Origin: Erythrobacter sp. HKB08
GTDB lineage: Bacteria > Pseudomonadota > Alphaproteobacteria > Sphingomonadales > Sphingomonadaceae
DNA length: 64,000 nucleotides
Direction of reading: 5' to 3'
Assembly: GCF_004114695.1 (NCBI RefSeq)
Contig: NZ_CP035310.1
Location: 2,682,850 to 2,746,849, forward strand
The notes under the pieces were generated by a model. The model did not search any database and had not been told where the DNA came from. It saw only the letters and a program-made list of their open reading frames with translations. Position 1 is the stretch's first letter. The number at the start of each line of letters is the position of its first letter. Below are positions 36,930 to 46,151 of this stretch, in pieces. The position numbers and the translations under genes are program-made.

Positions 36930-37783
36930 GCGATCCCGACCGCAGTGAAGAACTGGTCCCTGTCGCCAACGAGGCTGGTGTAGGGGCTGTCCGCCGCATC
37001 GTTGATCAGCCGCGAATAGCCGCCGATAAGAACCGCGCCGAAGCCTCCGTTGGTCAGGTCGCCATCGAAGTCGACCACGCCGAGCGCGCTCACGCTGACC
37101 GAATTGAAACCGCCATCTGCCTGGAAGGTCGGCAATCCGCTCGCGACCGACTGGGCGGGGCTGACCGAGTAATAATAGTCCGCGAAATCGTCGCTCCCAT
37201 ATTCCGCGCCGAGCGAGAGAGAGACGGCAGCACCGCGGCTGACCGGCGTGAAGTAGGAAATGCTCGGGTCGATCACCATGCCGCCATGTGCACCGGCAAC
37301 ATCCCAGCGCGCATCGACATCGACGCTGAGGCTGTCGAACGGGTTGAGCACGCCGGGAAAGCTGAGCCCGGCACTCGGGCCGATCTCGAACGCACGGTCG
37401 AGTTCGCCGGCGGCGATGACTACCGGGTCCTCGATCTGGTCGGCCCGGTCGGTGCGCAGCCGCATTGCCGGGCCGAAGCTGACCGTCGGGCCGCCGTCCA
37501 CGCTCCTGTCACGGATGAGGTCGATCATCAGGCCAGCCGGACGCGGGCGGATCGAAAAGCCTTCGATGCTGCCCTGCACCACCGGCAAGACGGAGATCAC
37601 ATAGTCGTCCGAACCGTCGTAGGACGGCCCGTAGGATGCACCGATGCCGATGCTCACCCAGGTGTCGTCGAACACGCTCTCGCCTTCGGCCGGCGGGCCG
37701 GGCGGCACGGGCGGTCCGTCCTGTGCCAGCGCGGGCGAAGCTGAAAAGGCGGCGAGCGCCGCGGCAATCGGTACGAAACGCAT
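36917..37783 (-). CDS. MipA/OmpV family outer-membrane protein
   Basis: 288 residues. Signal peptide ends ALA|QDGPPVPP. The protein is beta-rich with glycine/aromatic alternation and ends in FFTAVGIAYTF, a C-terminal aromatic typical of outer-membrane barrels. The segment WVSIGIGASYGPSYDGSDDYV matches the MipA/OmpV start. MipA links murein hydrolases to the envelope in E. coli; OmpV proteins can be osmotically or stress regulated. A near EcfG promoter motif lies upstream. Confidence 0.82.
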   Translation of the reverse strand: MRFVPIAAALAAFSASPALAQDGPPVPPGPPAEGESVFDDTWVSIGIGASYGPSYDGSDDYVISVLPVVQGSIEGFSIRPRPAGLMIDLIRDRSVDGGPTVSFGPAMRLRTDRADQIEDPVVIAAGELDRAFEIGPSAGLSFPGVLNPFDSLSVDVDARWDVAGAHGGMVIDPSISYFTPVSRGAAVSLSLGAEYGSDDFADYYYSVSPAQSVASGLPTFQADGGFNSVSVSALGVVDFDGDLTNGGFGAVLIGGYSRLINDAADSPYTSLVGDRDQFFTAVGIAYTF

Positions 37784-37808
37784 GAAAATCCCCTTTGGTT
37801 AGAGGGAG

Positions 37809-37833
37809 AACCGTGCTGCGACCGACCGGTTCC
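37809..37833 (-). promoter_or_regulatory. Near EcfG-type promoter upstream of the MipA gene, GGAAC-N16-GGTT
   Basis: On the minus strand GGAAC is followed after 16 nt by GGTT instead of CGTT, one mismatch. It ends 26 nt before the MipA start. Weaker than the other EcfG motifs in the window. Confidence 0.4.
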
Positions 37834-37839
37834 TGCGGC

Positions 37840-38439
37840 TCAGCCCATGCCTTGCCATTGGCGGATCGCCTCGATCGGCCAGAACAGCATTATCACATTC
37901 AGCGTCAGATTGTCGCGAATGGCCCACAAGGCGACCGCTTCGAGCACCACCGAGAGCGCAGCGCTCGCCTTCCACGAGATGCGCGCAGCGAGCATGAAAC
38001 CTGCGATCATCCAGCCGATATCGCTCATCGAATTGACGATGCTGTCGCCGGAATAGCCCCAGCTGATCGTCACTTCGCGGTAGCGATCGATGACGGCGGG
38101 TGTGTTCTCCGAGATTTCCCAGGCGGCCTCGACCAGCACCGCGATCGGCAGGGCCCAGGGGGCGACCTTGCCGCCGAAAAGCGCCCACTTGTCCCACAGC
38201 AGCCATGCAAGGCCGTACATGATGATGCCGTGGATGAAATGGCTCGGGCTGTACCAGTCCGTGATGTGCTGGCTGTTGCCCGAAGATTGCACCACGCCGT
38301 GCCACAGCTTGACCTCGCCGCAAGTGCAGATTGGAGGGCGATCCATCGCGAACAGCACCGCGAGCGAAACGGCCAACAGCACGAGTGTGGCCACAATGGC
38401 GCGCCGGTGCGGATAAAGCGTTTCGCCCATGCGAAGCAT
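37840..38439 (-). CDS. DUF2585 family membrane protein
   Basis: 199 residues from the ATG at 38439 (an ATG 9 nt downstream is equally possible). Five or six helices. Signature segments ICTCGEVKLWHGVVQSSGNS, WYSPSHFIHGIIMYGLAWLL and VEAAWEISENTPAVIDRYRE match the DUF2585 family of alphaproteobacterial inner-membrane proteins of unknown function. It diverges from the DUF2059 gene over 58 nt and ends 57 nt before the MipA start. Confidence 0.85.
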   Translation of the reverse strand: MLRMGETLYPHRRAIVATLVLLAVSLAVLFAMDRPPICTCGEVKLWHGVVQSSGNSQHITDWYSPSHFIHGIIMYGLAWLLWDKWALFGGKVAPWALPIAVLVEAAWEISENTPAVIDRYREVTISWGYSGDSIVNSMSDIGWMIAGFMLAARISWKASAALSVVLEAVALWAIRDNLTLNVIMLFWPIEAIRQWQGMG

Positions 38440-38497
38440 GCTTGCCTGCACGGCGGTGTGTGGCAAAGCAGCCGCTGGACTTTTATCGGGGATTATC

Positions 38498-39301
38498 ATG
38501 CGTATTCTGATCGCTGCATCGCTACTTCTCGCCACGCTTTCGAGCACTGCTTTCGCGCAGGAGGGCAGGCCTCCCAAAGCGCCGGTGGTGCCGCCGCCGG
38601 CTCCCGCCCAGTACACCGCGCGCACCCAGGCGCTGCCTTCAAATGTCGAACTGGTCATCCCGGCCGACAAGAAACAGGTCGATGCCTATGCCGACATTTA
38701 CGCGGCGATGATGGAAGGCATCGACCACGACCAGATATTCGAGCAGACGCTCGAATCCGTCCGGCAGAGCTATGCCTCGAGCCCGGGGCTCGCCTATCTC
38801 GATGCGCGCAATCCGGGCGTGATCGACGAGGCAATCGAAGCCATGCGCCCCTCCATGCGCTCCTATTCCGACCGCGTTCGCGCGGAATATACGCCCAAGA
38901 TGATTGACACCATGCGCCCGCTCTTCACCGAAGAGGAAGCGCGCATCATCGCGGCATTCTATCGCCATCCGGTCGGCCGCAAGGTTCTGAGCGGCGTGTC
39001 GGCGAACTATACCGCCAACAATGCGATGTCCTCCGCCGTCAACGAACGGGACGTGACCGAAGATGACCTGCGCCGCGATTCGAACCAGACGACCGCGAAG
39101 GTCATGAAGGGGATGACGCAGGATGATTTCGCGACGCTCGGCCTGCTCGCGATGAAATATCCGGTGCTGATGCGTGTGGGCGAGCTGTCGGGCGCGATGC
39201 TTCCGGTGCGGATGCAGATGGAAAACGCGCCGCTCCTTCCTTCCGAGGAAAAGGCGATCCAGGCGGCAATCGAAGGCGTGCTCTCGAAGTACGACAACTG
39301 A
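38498..39301 (+). CDS. DUF2059 domain exported protein
   Basis: 267 residues; ATG at 38498 follows ATCGGGGA. Signal peptide ends AFA|QEGRPP, followed by a Pro-rich stretch and a helical DUF2059 region (MIDTMRPLFTEEEARIIAAF, then YRHPVGRKVLSGVSANYTAN). Members are periplasmic proteins of unknown role. Separated from crtY by 57 nt on the same strand, so the two may share a transcript. Confidence 0.8.
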   Translation: MRILIAASLLLATLSSTAFAQEGRPPKAPVVPPPAPAQYTARTQALPSNVELVIPADKKQVDAYADIYAAMMEGIDHDQIFEQTLESVRQSYASSPGLAYLDARNPGVIDEAIEAMRPSMRSYSDRVRAEYTPKMIDTMRPLFTEEEARIIAAFYRHPVGRKVLSGVSANYTANNAMSSAVNERDVTEDDLRRDSNQTTAKVMKGMTQDDFATLGLLAMKYPVLMRVGELSGAMLPVRMQMENAPLLPSEEKAIQAAIEGVLSKYDN

Positions 39302-39357
39302 TTGCCGCGGCCCGGCATGGTTGCGCCCGGCGCGGTCTCGGCTAAAGCCGGGGGTGC

Positions 39358-40578
39358 ATGAGTTCTTCGGGCACGCCAAACAGAACGGAAATCGCGATTG
39401 TCGGCGGCGGCCTTGCCGGCGGGCTGATCGCGCTCGCGCTGCGCCAACATCGCCCGGAAATGCACGTCACGCTGATCGAGGCGGGCGAGACGCTCGGCGG
39501 CAACCATCGCTGGAGCTGGTTCGACAGCGATGTGAGCGGCGATGCAGCGCGGCTGCTCGAACCTTTTCGCACGACAGACTGGCACGGCTACACGGTCCGC
39601 TTTCCGGCTTACCGCCGCAAGCTGTCCTCGCGCTACAACTCGCTCGCCTCGCAGGACTTCGATGCGGGATTGCGGCGCGCGCTGTCTCAGGAGACGATCT
39701 GGACGAAGCGCGAAGTCACCTCGCTCTCCTCCGGCGGCGTCACCTTCGCCGACGGCTCCGAACTCTCTGCACGCACCGTAATCGATTGCCGCGGCGCAGT
39801 GCCGAGCGCCCACCTGCAGGGCGGCTGGCAGGTCTTCATGGGCCGCCACCTGCGCACGCGCGAAGCGCACGGGATGGAGCAGCCGGTCATCATGGATGCG
39901 AGCGTCGAACAGCTTGCGCCCGAGGGCGATGGCGGCGCCTATCGCTTCGTCTACGTCCTCCCGCTCGGCGCGAACGACCTCTTCGTCGAGGACACCTATT
40001 ACGCCGACCGTCCAGCTTTCGACCGTTCCGCCCTGTCAGGCCGGATCGACCGCTATCTCGACGAGCACGGGTTGCAGGGTGACATAATCGGCGGCGAGAC
40101 CGGCATCCTCCCCGTGGTCACCGGCGGGAACTTCGCCGCCTACCAGGCCGAAACGCGCATCGAGGGTGTCGCCATGGCCGGCGCGCGCGGCGGGTTCGTC
40201 CATCCGCTAACGAGCTACACGCTGCCCTTTGCTGTCGAGACCGCGCTGGCGATCGCGCAGGATGCGCAACTGCCCGGAGAGCAGCTCTCCGCCCTTCTTG
40301 AGGCAAGGGCACGCAGGCACTGGAAGCGCACCGGCTATTACCGCATGCTCGGACGGATGCTGATGGGCGCCGCGCGGCCAGGGGAACGTTACCGCGTGTT
40401 CGAGCGCTTCTATCGCTTGAACGAGGGCTTGATCGAGCGCTTCTACGCGGGTCGGTCGCGATTTGCAGACAAGGCGCGCATCCTGACCGGCAAGCCGCCC
40501 GTAGCTATTGGCCGGGCAATCGGCGCATTGATGACAAAAGGCGGCCCGCTGGTCGCCGAGAAGGAGAAAATTGGATGA
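39358..40578 (+). CDS. crtY: Lycopene beta-cyclase
   Basis: 406 residues. The FAD/NAD-binding motif IAIVGGGLAGGLIALALRQ is followed by the CrtY-specific LGGNHRWSWFDSDVS. VDLG-type catalytic segment reads VYVLPLGANDLFVEDTYYAD. It closes both ends of lycopene to beta-rings at the membrane. It is the first of a carotenoid cluster; the next gene overlaps by 4 nt (ATGA). crtZ, crtW and crtE are not in the window, so later steps are encoded elsewhere. Confidence 0.95.
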   Translation: MSSSGTPNRTEIAIVGGGLAGGLIALALRQHRPEMHVTLIEAGETLGGNHRWSWFDSDVSGDAARLLEPFRTTDWHGYTVRFPAYRRKLSSRYNSLASQDFDAGLRRALSQETIWTKREVTSLSSGGVTFADGSELSARTVIDCRGAVPSAHLQGGWQVFMGRHLRTREAHGMEQPVIMDASVEQLAPEGDGGAYRFVYVLPLGANDLFVEDTYYADRPAFDRSALSGRIDRYLDEHGLQGDIIGGETGILPVVTGGNFAAYQAETRIEGVAMAGARGGFVHPLTSYTLPFAVETALAIAQDAQLPGEQLSALLEARARRHWKRTGYYRMLGRMLMGAARPGERYRVFERFYRLNEGLIERFYAGRSRFADKARILTGKPPVAIGRAIGALMTKGGPLVAEKEKIG

Positions 40579-42077
40579 GCGCAGAAGGCAAGACTGCCTG
40601 CGTTATCGGGTCCGGCTTCGGCGGCATGGCGCTCGCCATCCGCCTGCAATCGGCCGGGATCAGCACGACTGTCATCGAAGCGCGCGACAAGCCGGGCGGC
40701 CGCGCATACTACTGGGAAAAGGACGGCTTCATCTTCGACGGCGGTCCGACCGTGGTCACCGACCCGCCGTGCCTCAAGGAGCTTTGGCAGCTTTCCGGCC
40801 ACGACATGGCCGAGGACGTCGAGCTGATGCGGGTCCACCCGTTCTACCGGCTCAACTGGCCCGACGGGACCAACTTTGACTATTCGAACATCGACGAGCA
40901 GCTCCACGCCGAGATCGCCAAGCTCAACCCGGAAGATGTCGCGGGCTACCAACAGTTCCTCGAATATTCCGCAGGGGTTTACGAAGAAGGCTATCTCAAG
41001 CTCGGCACCGTGCCGTTCCTCGACTTCAAGTCGATGATCAAGGCCGCTCCCGCGCTCGCCAAGAAGCAGGCCTTCCGTTCGGTCTATTCGATGGTTTCGA
41101 GCTTCGTGAATAACGAGAAGCTGCGCGAGGCGCTGTCGTTCCACACGCTCCTCGTCGGGGGCAACCCGATGAAGACGAGCGCGATCTACGCCCTGATCCA
41201 CAAGCTGGAGAAGGACGGCGGCGTGTGGTGGACGCGCGGGGGCACCAACCGCCTGATCGCCGGCATGGTTCGCCATTTCGAGCGGCTCGGCGGTCGCATG
41301 ATCGTCGGCGACCCGGTGGTGCAGGTCCACACCATCGGAAACCGCGCGACCGAGGTCGAGACGAAGAGCGGTTACCGCGAGAAATTCCATGCCGTCGCCA
41401 GCAATGCCGACATCATGCATTCCTACCGCGACCTGCTTTCGGGCAGCGCGCGCGGGCGCGACTATGCCGCCAAGCTCAAGAAGAAGAGCTTCAGCCCCGG
41501 CCTGTTTGTGGTGCATTTCGGCCTCGAAGGTACGTGGCCGGGCATCGCGCATCACATGATCCTGTTCGGGCCGCGCTACAAAGGCCTGCTCGAGGACATT
41601 TACGACAACGGCGTGCTGCCGCAGGATTTCTCGATCTACCTGCACCACCCGACCGTGACCGACCCGAGCATGGCACCTCCGGGCAAGAGCACCTTTTATG
41701 CGCTCGTTCCCGTCGCCCACATGGGCAAGCTCGCGGTCGACTGGGACGAAGTCGCCCCGGTGCTGGAAAAACGCATTCTCGACGAGGTCGGTCGCCGCCT
41801 GATCCCCGACATCCACGACCGGATCGTCACCAAGTTCAGCTATGCGCCGAAGGACTTCGCGCATGACCTCAACGCCCATCTCGGCAGCGCATTCAGCCTC
41901 GAGCCGGTGCTGACGCAAAGCGCGTGGTTCCGCGGTCACAACCGCGACGACGTGATCGGCAATTTTTATCTCGTCGGGGCTGGCACTCATCCCGGCGCCG
42001 GGATACCGGGCGTCGTCGGCAGCGCGAAGGCGACTGCCGGCCTGATGATCGACGACCTGATGGACAACGCAGCATGA
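40575..42077 (+). CDS. crtI: Phytoene desaturase
   Basis: 500 residues. The N-terminal dinucleotide motif VIGSGFGGMALAIRLQSAG, the PGGRAYYWEKDGFIFDGGPT segment and the C-terminal GAGTHPGAGIPGVVGSAKAT signature identify a bacterial CrtI. It converts phytoene to neurosporene or lycopene in four or so steps using FAD. Start overlaps crtY stop, and its own stop overlaps the LOG gene start, so the block is tightly coupled. Confidence 0.96.
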   Translation: MSAEGKTACVIGSGFGGMALAIRLQSAGISTTVIEARDKPGGRAYYWEKDGFIFDGGPTVVTDPPCLKELWQLSGHDMAEDVELMRVHPFYRLNWPDGTNFDYSNIDEQLHAEIAKLNPEDVAGYQQFLEYSAGVYEEGYLKLGTVPFLDFKSMIKAAPALAKKQAFRSVYSMVSSFVNNEKLREALSFHTLLVGGNPMKTSAIYALIHKLEKDGGVWWTRGGTNRLIAGMVRHFERLGGRMIVGDPVVQVHTIGNRATEVETKSGYREKFHAVASNADIMHSYRDLLSGSARGRDYAAKLKKKSFSPGLFVVHFGLEGTWPGIAHHMILFGPRYKGLLEDIYDNGVLPQDFSIYLHHPTVTDPSMAPPGKSTFYALVPVAHMGKLAVDWDEVAPVLEKRILDEVGRRLIPDIHDRIVTKFSYAPKDFAHDLNAHLGSAFSLEPVLTQSAWFRGHNRDDVIGNFYLVGAGTHPGAGIPGVVGSAKATAGLMIDDLMDNAA

Positions 42078-42655
42078 AACGTATCGCCGTCTATTGCGGC
42101 TCCGCTACGCCGGAAGACCAGCGCTATATCGAACTCGCCCACGAAGTCGGGCGCACGCTCGCGCTGCGCGAAATCGGCGTCGTCTATGGCGGCGGACGCC
42201 TTGGCCTGATGGGCGCGGTGGCTAGCGGCGCGCTCGAAGCGGGCGGCGAGGTGATCGGCTTCATTCCCGAAGCGCTTGCCAACAGCGAAGTCGCGAACCA
42301 CGACTGCACCGAGCTCCACACCGTAACCGGCATGCACGAGCGCAAGCAGAAGTTCACCGACTATTCCGATGGCTTCATCACCATCCCCGGCGGCGTCGGC
42401 ACGATGGACGAGCTGTGGGAAGCGATGAGCTGGGCACAGCTCGGCTACCACCAGAAGCCCGTCGGCCTGCTCAACGCCTTCGGCTTCTACGACCACCTGA
42501 TCGCCTTCAACGAAAAGATGGCCGAAGTCGGCTTCGTGCGCCCGGCCCACCAAAACATCCTGATCCACTCGGACACGATGGGCGACCTGCTCGACAAGAT
42601 GCTGGCCTACGAACCGCACACCCCGATCTTCCGCATGAAGGCCGAGGAACTCTGA
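42074..42655 (+). CDS. LOG family protein (TIGR00730, cytokinin riboside 5'-monophosphate phosphoribohydrolase-like)
   Basis: 193 residues. The PGGVGTMDELWEAMSWAQ motif (PGGxGTxxE) and the N-terminal IAVYCGSATPEDQRYIELA are the LOG Rossmann-like signature. The enzyme hydrolyses nucleoside 5'-monophosphates such as AMP or cytokinin ribotides to free base and ribose 5-phosphate. Its ATG overlaps the crtI stop by 4 nt and its stop is 5 nt before crtB. Placement inside a carotenoid cluster is unexpected and may be passive. Confidence 0.92.
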   Translation: MKRIAVYCGSATPEDQRYIELAHEVGRTLALREIGVVYGGGRLGLMGAVASGALEAGGEVIGFIPEALANSEVANHDCTELHTVTGMHERKQKFTDYSDGFITIPGGVGTMDELWEAMSWAQLGYHQKPVGLLNAFGFYDHLIAFNEKMAEVGFVRPAHQNILIHSDTMGDLLDKMLAYEPHTPIFRMKAEEL

Positions 42656-42660
42656 CCCGC

Positions 42661-43743
42661 ATGGCGTCGGCCCGTCCCCCTCGCAAGATCGGCCCTCGCC
42701 TGCTCGCACCTTCGCGCATCCTGCGCCCGACGATCCGCCGTGCGGGCGGCGGGCGCGACCGTCATGCCCTCGTCGTCAAATCCTGGGACATGATCGCGGC
42801 GGGATCGAAGAGCTTTGCCGCGGCCAGCCTGCTGTTCGATGCCAAGACGCGCGAGCGGGTATGGATGCTCTACGCCTGGTGCCGCCGGTGCGACGACATC
42901 GCCGACGGGCAGGAACTGGGCGGCGAGCTTGGCGAAGCGGCGGATCTCAACCGCATCAAGGCGATCCGCGTTCTCACCAAGCGCGCGCTCGATGGCGAAC
43001 CGACCGCCGATGTCGCATTCGACGCCTTCGGGCAGGTCGCTGCCGAGTGCAGGCTGACGATGGAGATGGCGGAAGACGTCATCGCCGGTTTCGAGCTCGA
43101 CGCGGTCGGATGGCGCCCGCGCAGCGAACGCGACCTGGCACGCTACTGCTACCATGTCGCAGGCGCAGTCGGGGTGATGATGGCGATCGTCATGGGCGTG
43201 CCGAAAGACGACAGCGAGACGCTCGACCGGGCGTGCGACCTCGGGATCGCCTTCCAGCTGGCGAATATCGCGCGCGATCTCGATGAAGACGACCGGGCCG
43301 ACCGCTGCTACCTGCCGCTCGAATGGCTGGCGGAAGAGGATATCGAGCCGGGCCAGCTGATGAAGCCGCACCACCAGTGGGAGCGGACCGAGCTTGCAGA
43401 ACGCCTCGTCCTGCGGATGGAGCGCCATGCCGCCGCCGCCCGCCTCGGCGCGAAGAAACTGCCGTTCCGCAGCCGCTGGGCGATCCTTGCCGCGACGAAC
43501 ATCTACACCGAGATCGGGCAGGAAGTTCGCCGCCGTTCCGTCCATGCATGGGACCACCGCGTCGTCATTTCGACCGGGCGCAAACTCCGGCTCATCACCC
43601 GTGCTTTCTTCGAGGCGATCCGCAACGATCCGGACCAGCCCGAACAGATGCCCGAATGGACGCGCGGCGACATACTGATCGACGTGCGCATGGCTGGACC
43701 GATCGCGCCGCCTCCGATGGAGCCGCTCCCCGACGAGGATTGA
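42661..43743 (+). CDS. crtB: Phytoene synthase
   Basis: 360 residues. Two Asp-rich motifs of trans-isoprenyl-diphosphate synthases: CRRCDDIADGQELGG and NIARDLDEDDRADRCYLP, plus YCYHVAGAVGVMM. It condenses two GGPP to phytoene, the first committed step. The ATG at 42661 begins just after the LOG stop; the first 40 residues (basic, Pro-rich) are longer than most CrtB and a later start near residue 44 is possible. No GGPP synthase lies in the window. Confidence 0.94.
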   Translation: MASARPPRKIGPRLLAPSRILRPTIRRAGGGRDRHALVVKSWDMIAAGSKSFAAASLLFDAKTRERVWMLYAWCRRCDDIADGQELGGELGEAADLNRIKAIRVLTKRALDGEPTADVAFDAFGQVAAECRLTMEMAEDVIAGFELDAVGWRPRSERDLARYCYHVAGAVGVMMAIVMGVPKDDSETLDRACDLGIAFQLANIARDLDEDDRADRCYLPLEWLAEEDIEPGQLMKPHHQWERTELAERLVLRMERHAAAARLGAKKLPFRSRWAILAATNIYTEIGQEVRRRSVHAWDHRVVISTGRKLRLITRAFFEAIRNDPDQPEQMPEWTRGDILIDVRMAGPIAPPPMEPLPDED

Positions 43744-43791
43744 GCGCCGCGACGCTTGCGATGCGCGCCGCCAGCGCCTAGCCAGCGAGCC

Positions 43792-44292
43792 ATGAGAGGA
43801 ATCCCAATTTTCACGGGCCTTGCGCTCGCTGCCGCCGCGTCGCCTGCCGCCGCCGATGTCGTCGTGACCGAAGAGATGGCCGTCATCGCCGGGGCCAATC
43901 GCTTCATGGACGCGATCGCCAATTCCGACCGCAGTGTGCTGAGCCAGCACATGGTCGAAGGCGCGGTCATCTTCGTGCACAACCGCTTCGACCCGGCAAA
44001 GCCGCGCGTCGATATCATCCCGGTCGAAAAGCACTTCGAAAACTGGGCCAAGCGCACCGCCGACTACAAGGAATCGATGCGCTACGACCACGTCCTGATC
44101 GATGGCGACATGGCGCAGGTCTGGGGGCCCTATTCCTTCACCGCCGACGGCACGCTGACCCATTGCGGCATCAATTCGATGAGCATGGTCAGGATGGAAG
44201 ACGGCGGCTGGAAGGTCGGCAATGTCAGCTTCACCATGGTCGCGCCGGACCAGTGCCACGCGGTCGGCGCGCATTGGGTGGACGGCGAATGA
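43792..44292 (+). CDS. Exported SnoaL/NTF2-like protein
   Basis: 166 residues. Signal peptide ends AAA|DVVVTEE. Mature part FMDAIANSDRSVLSQHMVEG, then HNRFDP and the closing strands VRMEDGGWKVGNVSFTMV fit a periplasmic NTF2-like fold. Its stop overlaps the start of the carboxylase alpha-subunit gene by 4 nt (ATGA), though it is exported and the carboxylase is cytoplasmic. Function unknown. It follows crtB by 48 nt. Confidence 0.75.
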   Translation: MRGIPIFTGLALAAAASPAAADVVVTEEMAVIAGANRFMDAIANSDRSVLSQHMVEGAVIFVHNRFDPAKPRVDIIPVEKHFENWAKRTADYKESMRYDHVLIDGDMAQVWGPYSFTADGTLTHCGINSMSMVRMEDGGWKVGNVSFTMVAPDQCHAVGAHWVDGE

Positions 44293-46151
44293 TCGGCAAG
44301 CTCCTCATCGCCAATCGCGGCGAGATCGCCTGCCGCATCGTGCGCACCGCGCGCGAGATGGGTATCGAGACGGTCGCGGTCTATTCCGACGCCGACGCGA
44401 AAGCGCTCCACGTGCGCACGGCGGACGAAGCCGTCCATATCGGCCCCTCGCCTGCCGCCGAAAGCTATCTCGTCGGCGAGAAGATCATCTCCGCTGCCAA
44501 GCAGACCGGGGCCGAGGCGATCCACCCGGGTTACGGCTTCCTGTCCGAGAACGCCGCTTTCGCGCAGGCGGTGATCGATGCCGGGCTGCTCTGGGTCGGT
44601 CCCAAACCGTCGAGCATCGATGCGATGGGCCTCAAGGATGCCGCGAAGAAGCTGATGCGCGAAGCGGGCGTGCCCGTAACTCCCGGCTACGAAGGCGAGG
44701 ACCAGTCGGTCGAGCGATTGAAGAAGGAAGCCGACGCGATCGGCTATCCCGTGCTAATCAAGGCCGTCGCAGGCGGTGGCGGCAAGGGCATGCGCAAGGT
44801 CGATGCGGCAGCCGACTTCGAAGCCGCGCTCGAAAGCTGTCGCCGCGAGGCGAAGGCCAGCTTCTCCAACGACGAGGTGCTACTGGAAAAGTGGATCACC
44901 TCGCCCCGCCATATCGAGGTGCAGGTCTTCGGCGACAGCCACGGCAATGTCGTCCACCTGTTCGAGCGCGACTGCTCGCTCCAGCGCCGTCACCAGAAGG
45001 TGATCGAGGAAGCCCCCGCCCCCGGCATGGACGAGGCGACGCGCGAGGAAATCTGCGCTGCCGCCGTTCGCGCTGCCAAGGCGGTCGATTACGAGGGCGC
45101 GGGCACGATCGAATTCATCGCCGACGCCAGCGAGGGTCTGCGCGCCGACCGCATCTTCTTCATGGAGATGAACACCCGCCTGCAGGTCGAACACCCGGTG
45201 ACCGAGGAGATCACCGGCGTCGACCTGGTCGAATGGCAGCTGCGCGTCGCCAGCGGCGAGCCGATCCCCTGCAAGCAGGAAGACCTCGAAATCAACGGCT
45301 GGGCGATGGAAGCGCGCCTTTATGCGGAAGACCCGGCCAAGGGCTTCCTGCCCAGCACCGGGCGCCTCGACCATCTCGATCTCGGCGAGATCGGCCGTGT
45401 CGAAACCGGGGTCGAGGAAGGCGATGCAATCTCGCCCTTCTACGACCCGATGGTCGCGAAACTCGTAGCATGGGGTGAAACCCGCGACGCGGCGATAGAC
45501 GAGCTCGACGAGATGACGGCGGGGGTCGAAATCTGGCCGGTGCGAACCAATGCCGGTTTCCTCAACCGCGCGATCAACGATCCCGATTTCGTGCTCGCCA
45601 ATCTCGACACGAGCTTCATCGGCGAGCGGCTCGACAGCCTGATCCCGGAAGACGATGCGGACGAGGAGCTCTGGCGCACCGCTGCCGCTTTCACCCTGAT
45701 GGCGAATGACGAGGGCGAGGAGCAGGTCGGCGCGTTCCGCCTCAATGCCGAGCCGCAGCACAGCGTCGCACTCGCACATGGCGGGGAAACCCAGCGCGTC
45801 GCGCCCGATGGCTCACTCGCCGATGCGACCGGCTTCGTCGACCAGGAACGCGTCGTCGTCTTCGAGGATGGCTCGGCCTATGAATTCGCGCTCACCTCGC
45901 GCGGTACCGGTCATCATTCGGCAGCCGACGGCGCGATCCTTGCGCCCATGCCGGGCAAGGTCATCGCGGTCGATGTCAGCGAAGGCCAGGCCGTCACGGC
46001 AGGCCAGCGCCTGATGGTGCTTGAAGCGATGAAGATGGAACACGCCCTCACCGCGCCGTTCGATGGAACAGTGACCGAACTGTCCGCCGAAACAGGCGCG
46101 CAGGTGCAGGTCGAGGCCGTGCTCGCCGTGGTGGAGCCGGACGAAGAGTGA
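44289..46151 (+). CDS. Acyl-CoA carboxylase biotin-containing subunit (biotin carboxylase + BCCP)
   Basis: 620 residues. Order: biotin carboxylase ATP-grasp (LLIANRGEIACRIVRTAREM, GGGGKGMRKV, MNTRLQVEHPVTEEITG), a linker, then the biotinyl domain with EAMKMEHAL, whose Lys carries biotin. It carboxylates biotin with bicarbonate and ATP for the carboxyltransferase encoded next, whose GTG start overlaps its stop by 4 nt. The substrate (propionyl-, methylcrotonyl- or another acyl-CoA) cannot be told from sequence alone. It is a little shorter than typical PccA. Confidence 0.93.
   Translation: MIGKLLIANRGEIACRIVRTAREMGIETVAVYSDADAKALHVRTADEAVHIGPSPAAESYLVGEKIISAAKQTGAEAIHPGYGFLSENAAFAQAVIDAGLLWVGPKPSSIDAMGLKDAAKKLMREAGVPVTPGYEGEDQSVERLKKEADAIGYPVLIKAVAGGGGKGMRKVDAAADFEAALESCRREAKASFSNDEVLLEKWITSPRHIEVQVFGDSHGNVVHLFERDCSLQRRHQKVIEEAPAPGMDEATREEICAAAVRAAKAVDYEGAGTIEFIADASEGLRADRIFFMEMNTRLQVEHPVTEEITGVDLVEWQLRVASGEPIPCKQEDLEINGWAMEARLYAEDPAKGFLPSTGRLDHLDLGEIGRVETGVEEGDAISPFYDPMVAKLVAWGETRDAAIDELDEMTAGVEIWPVRTNAGFLNRAINDPDFVLANLDTSFIGERLDSLIPEDDADEELWRTAAAFTLMANDEGEEQVGAFRLNAEPQHSVALAHGGETQRVAPDGSLADATGFVDQERVVVFEDGSAYEFALTSRGTGHHSAADGAILAPMPGKVIAVDVSEGQAVTAGQRLMVLEAMKMEHALTAPFDGTVTELSAETGAQVQVEAVLAVVEPDEE

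Noticed and set aside
44880..45779. Long open frame on the minus strand opposite the biotin carboxylase gene
   Set aside because: High-GC antisense shadow; no ribosome-binding site and no recognisable protein.
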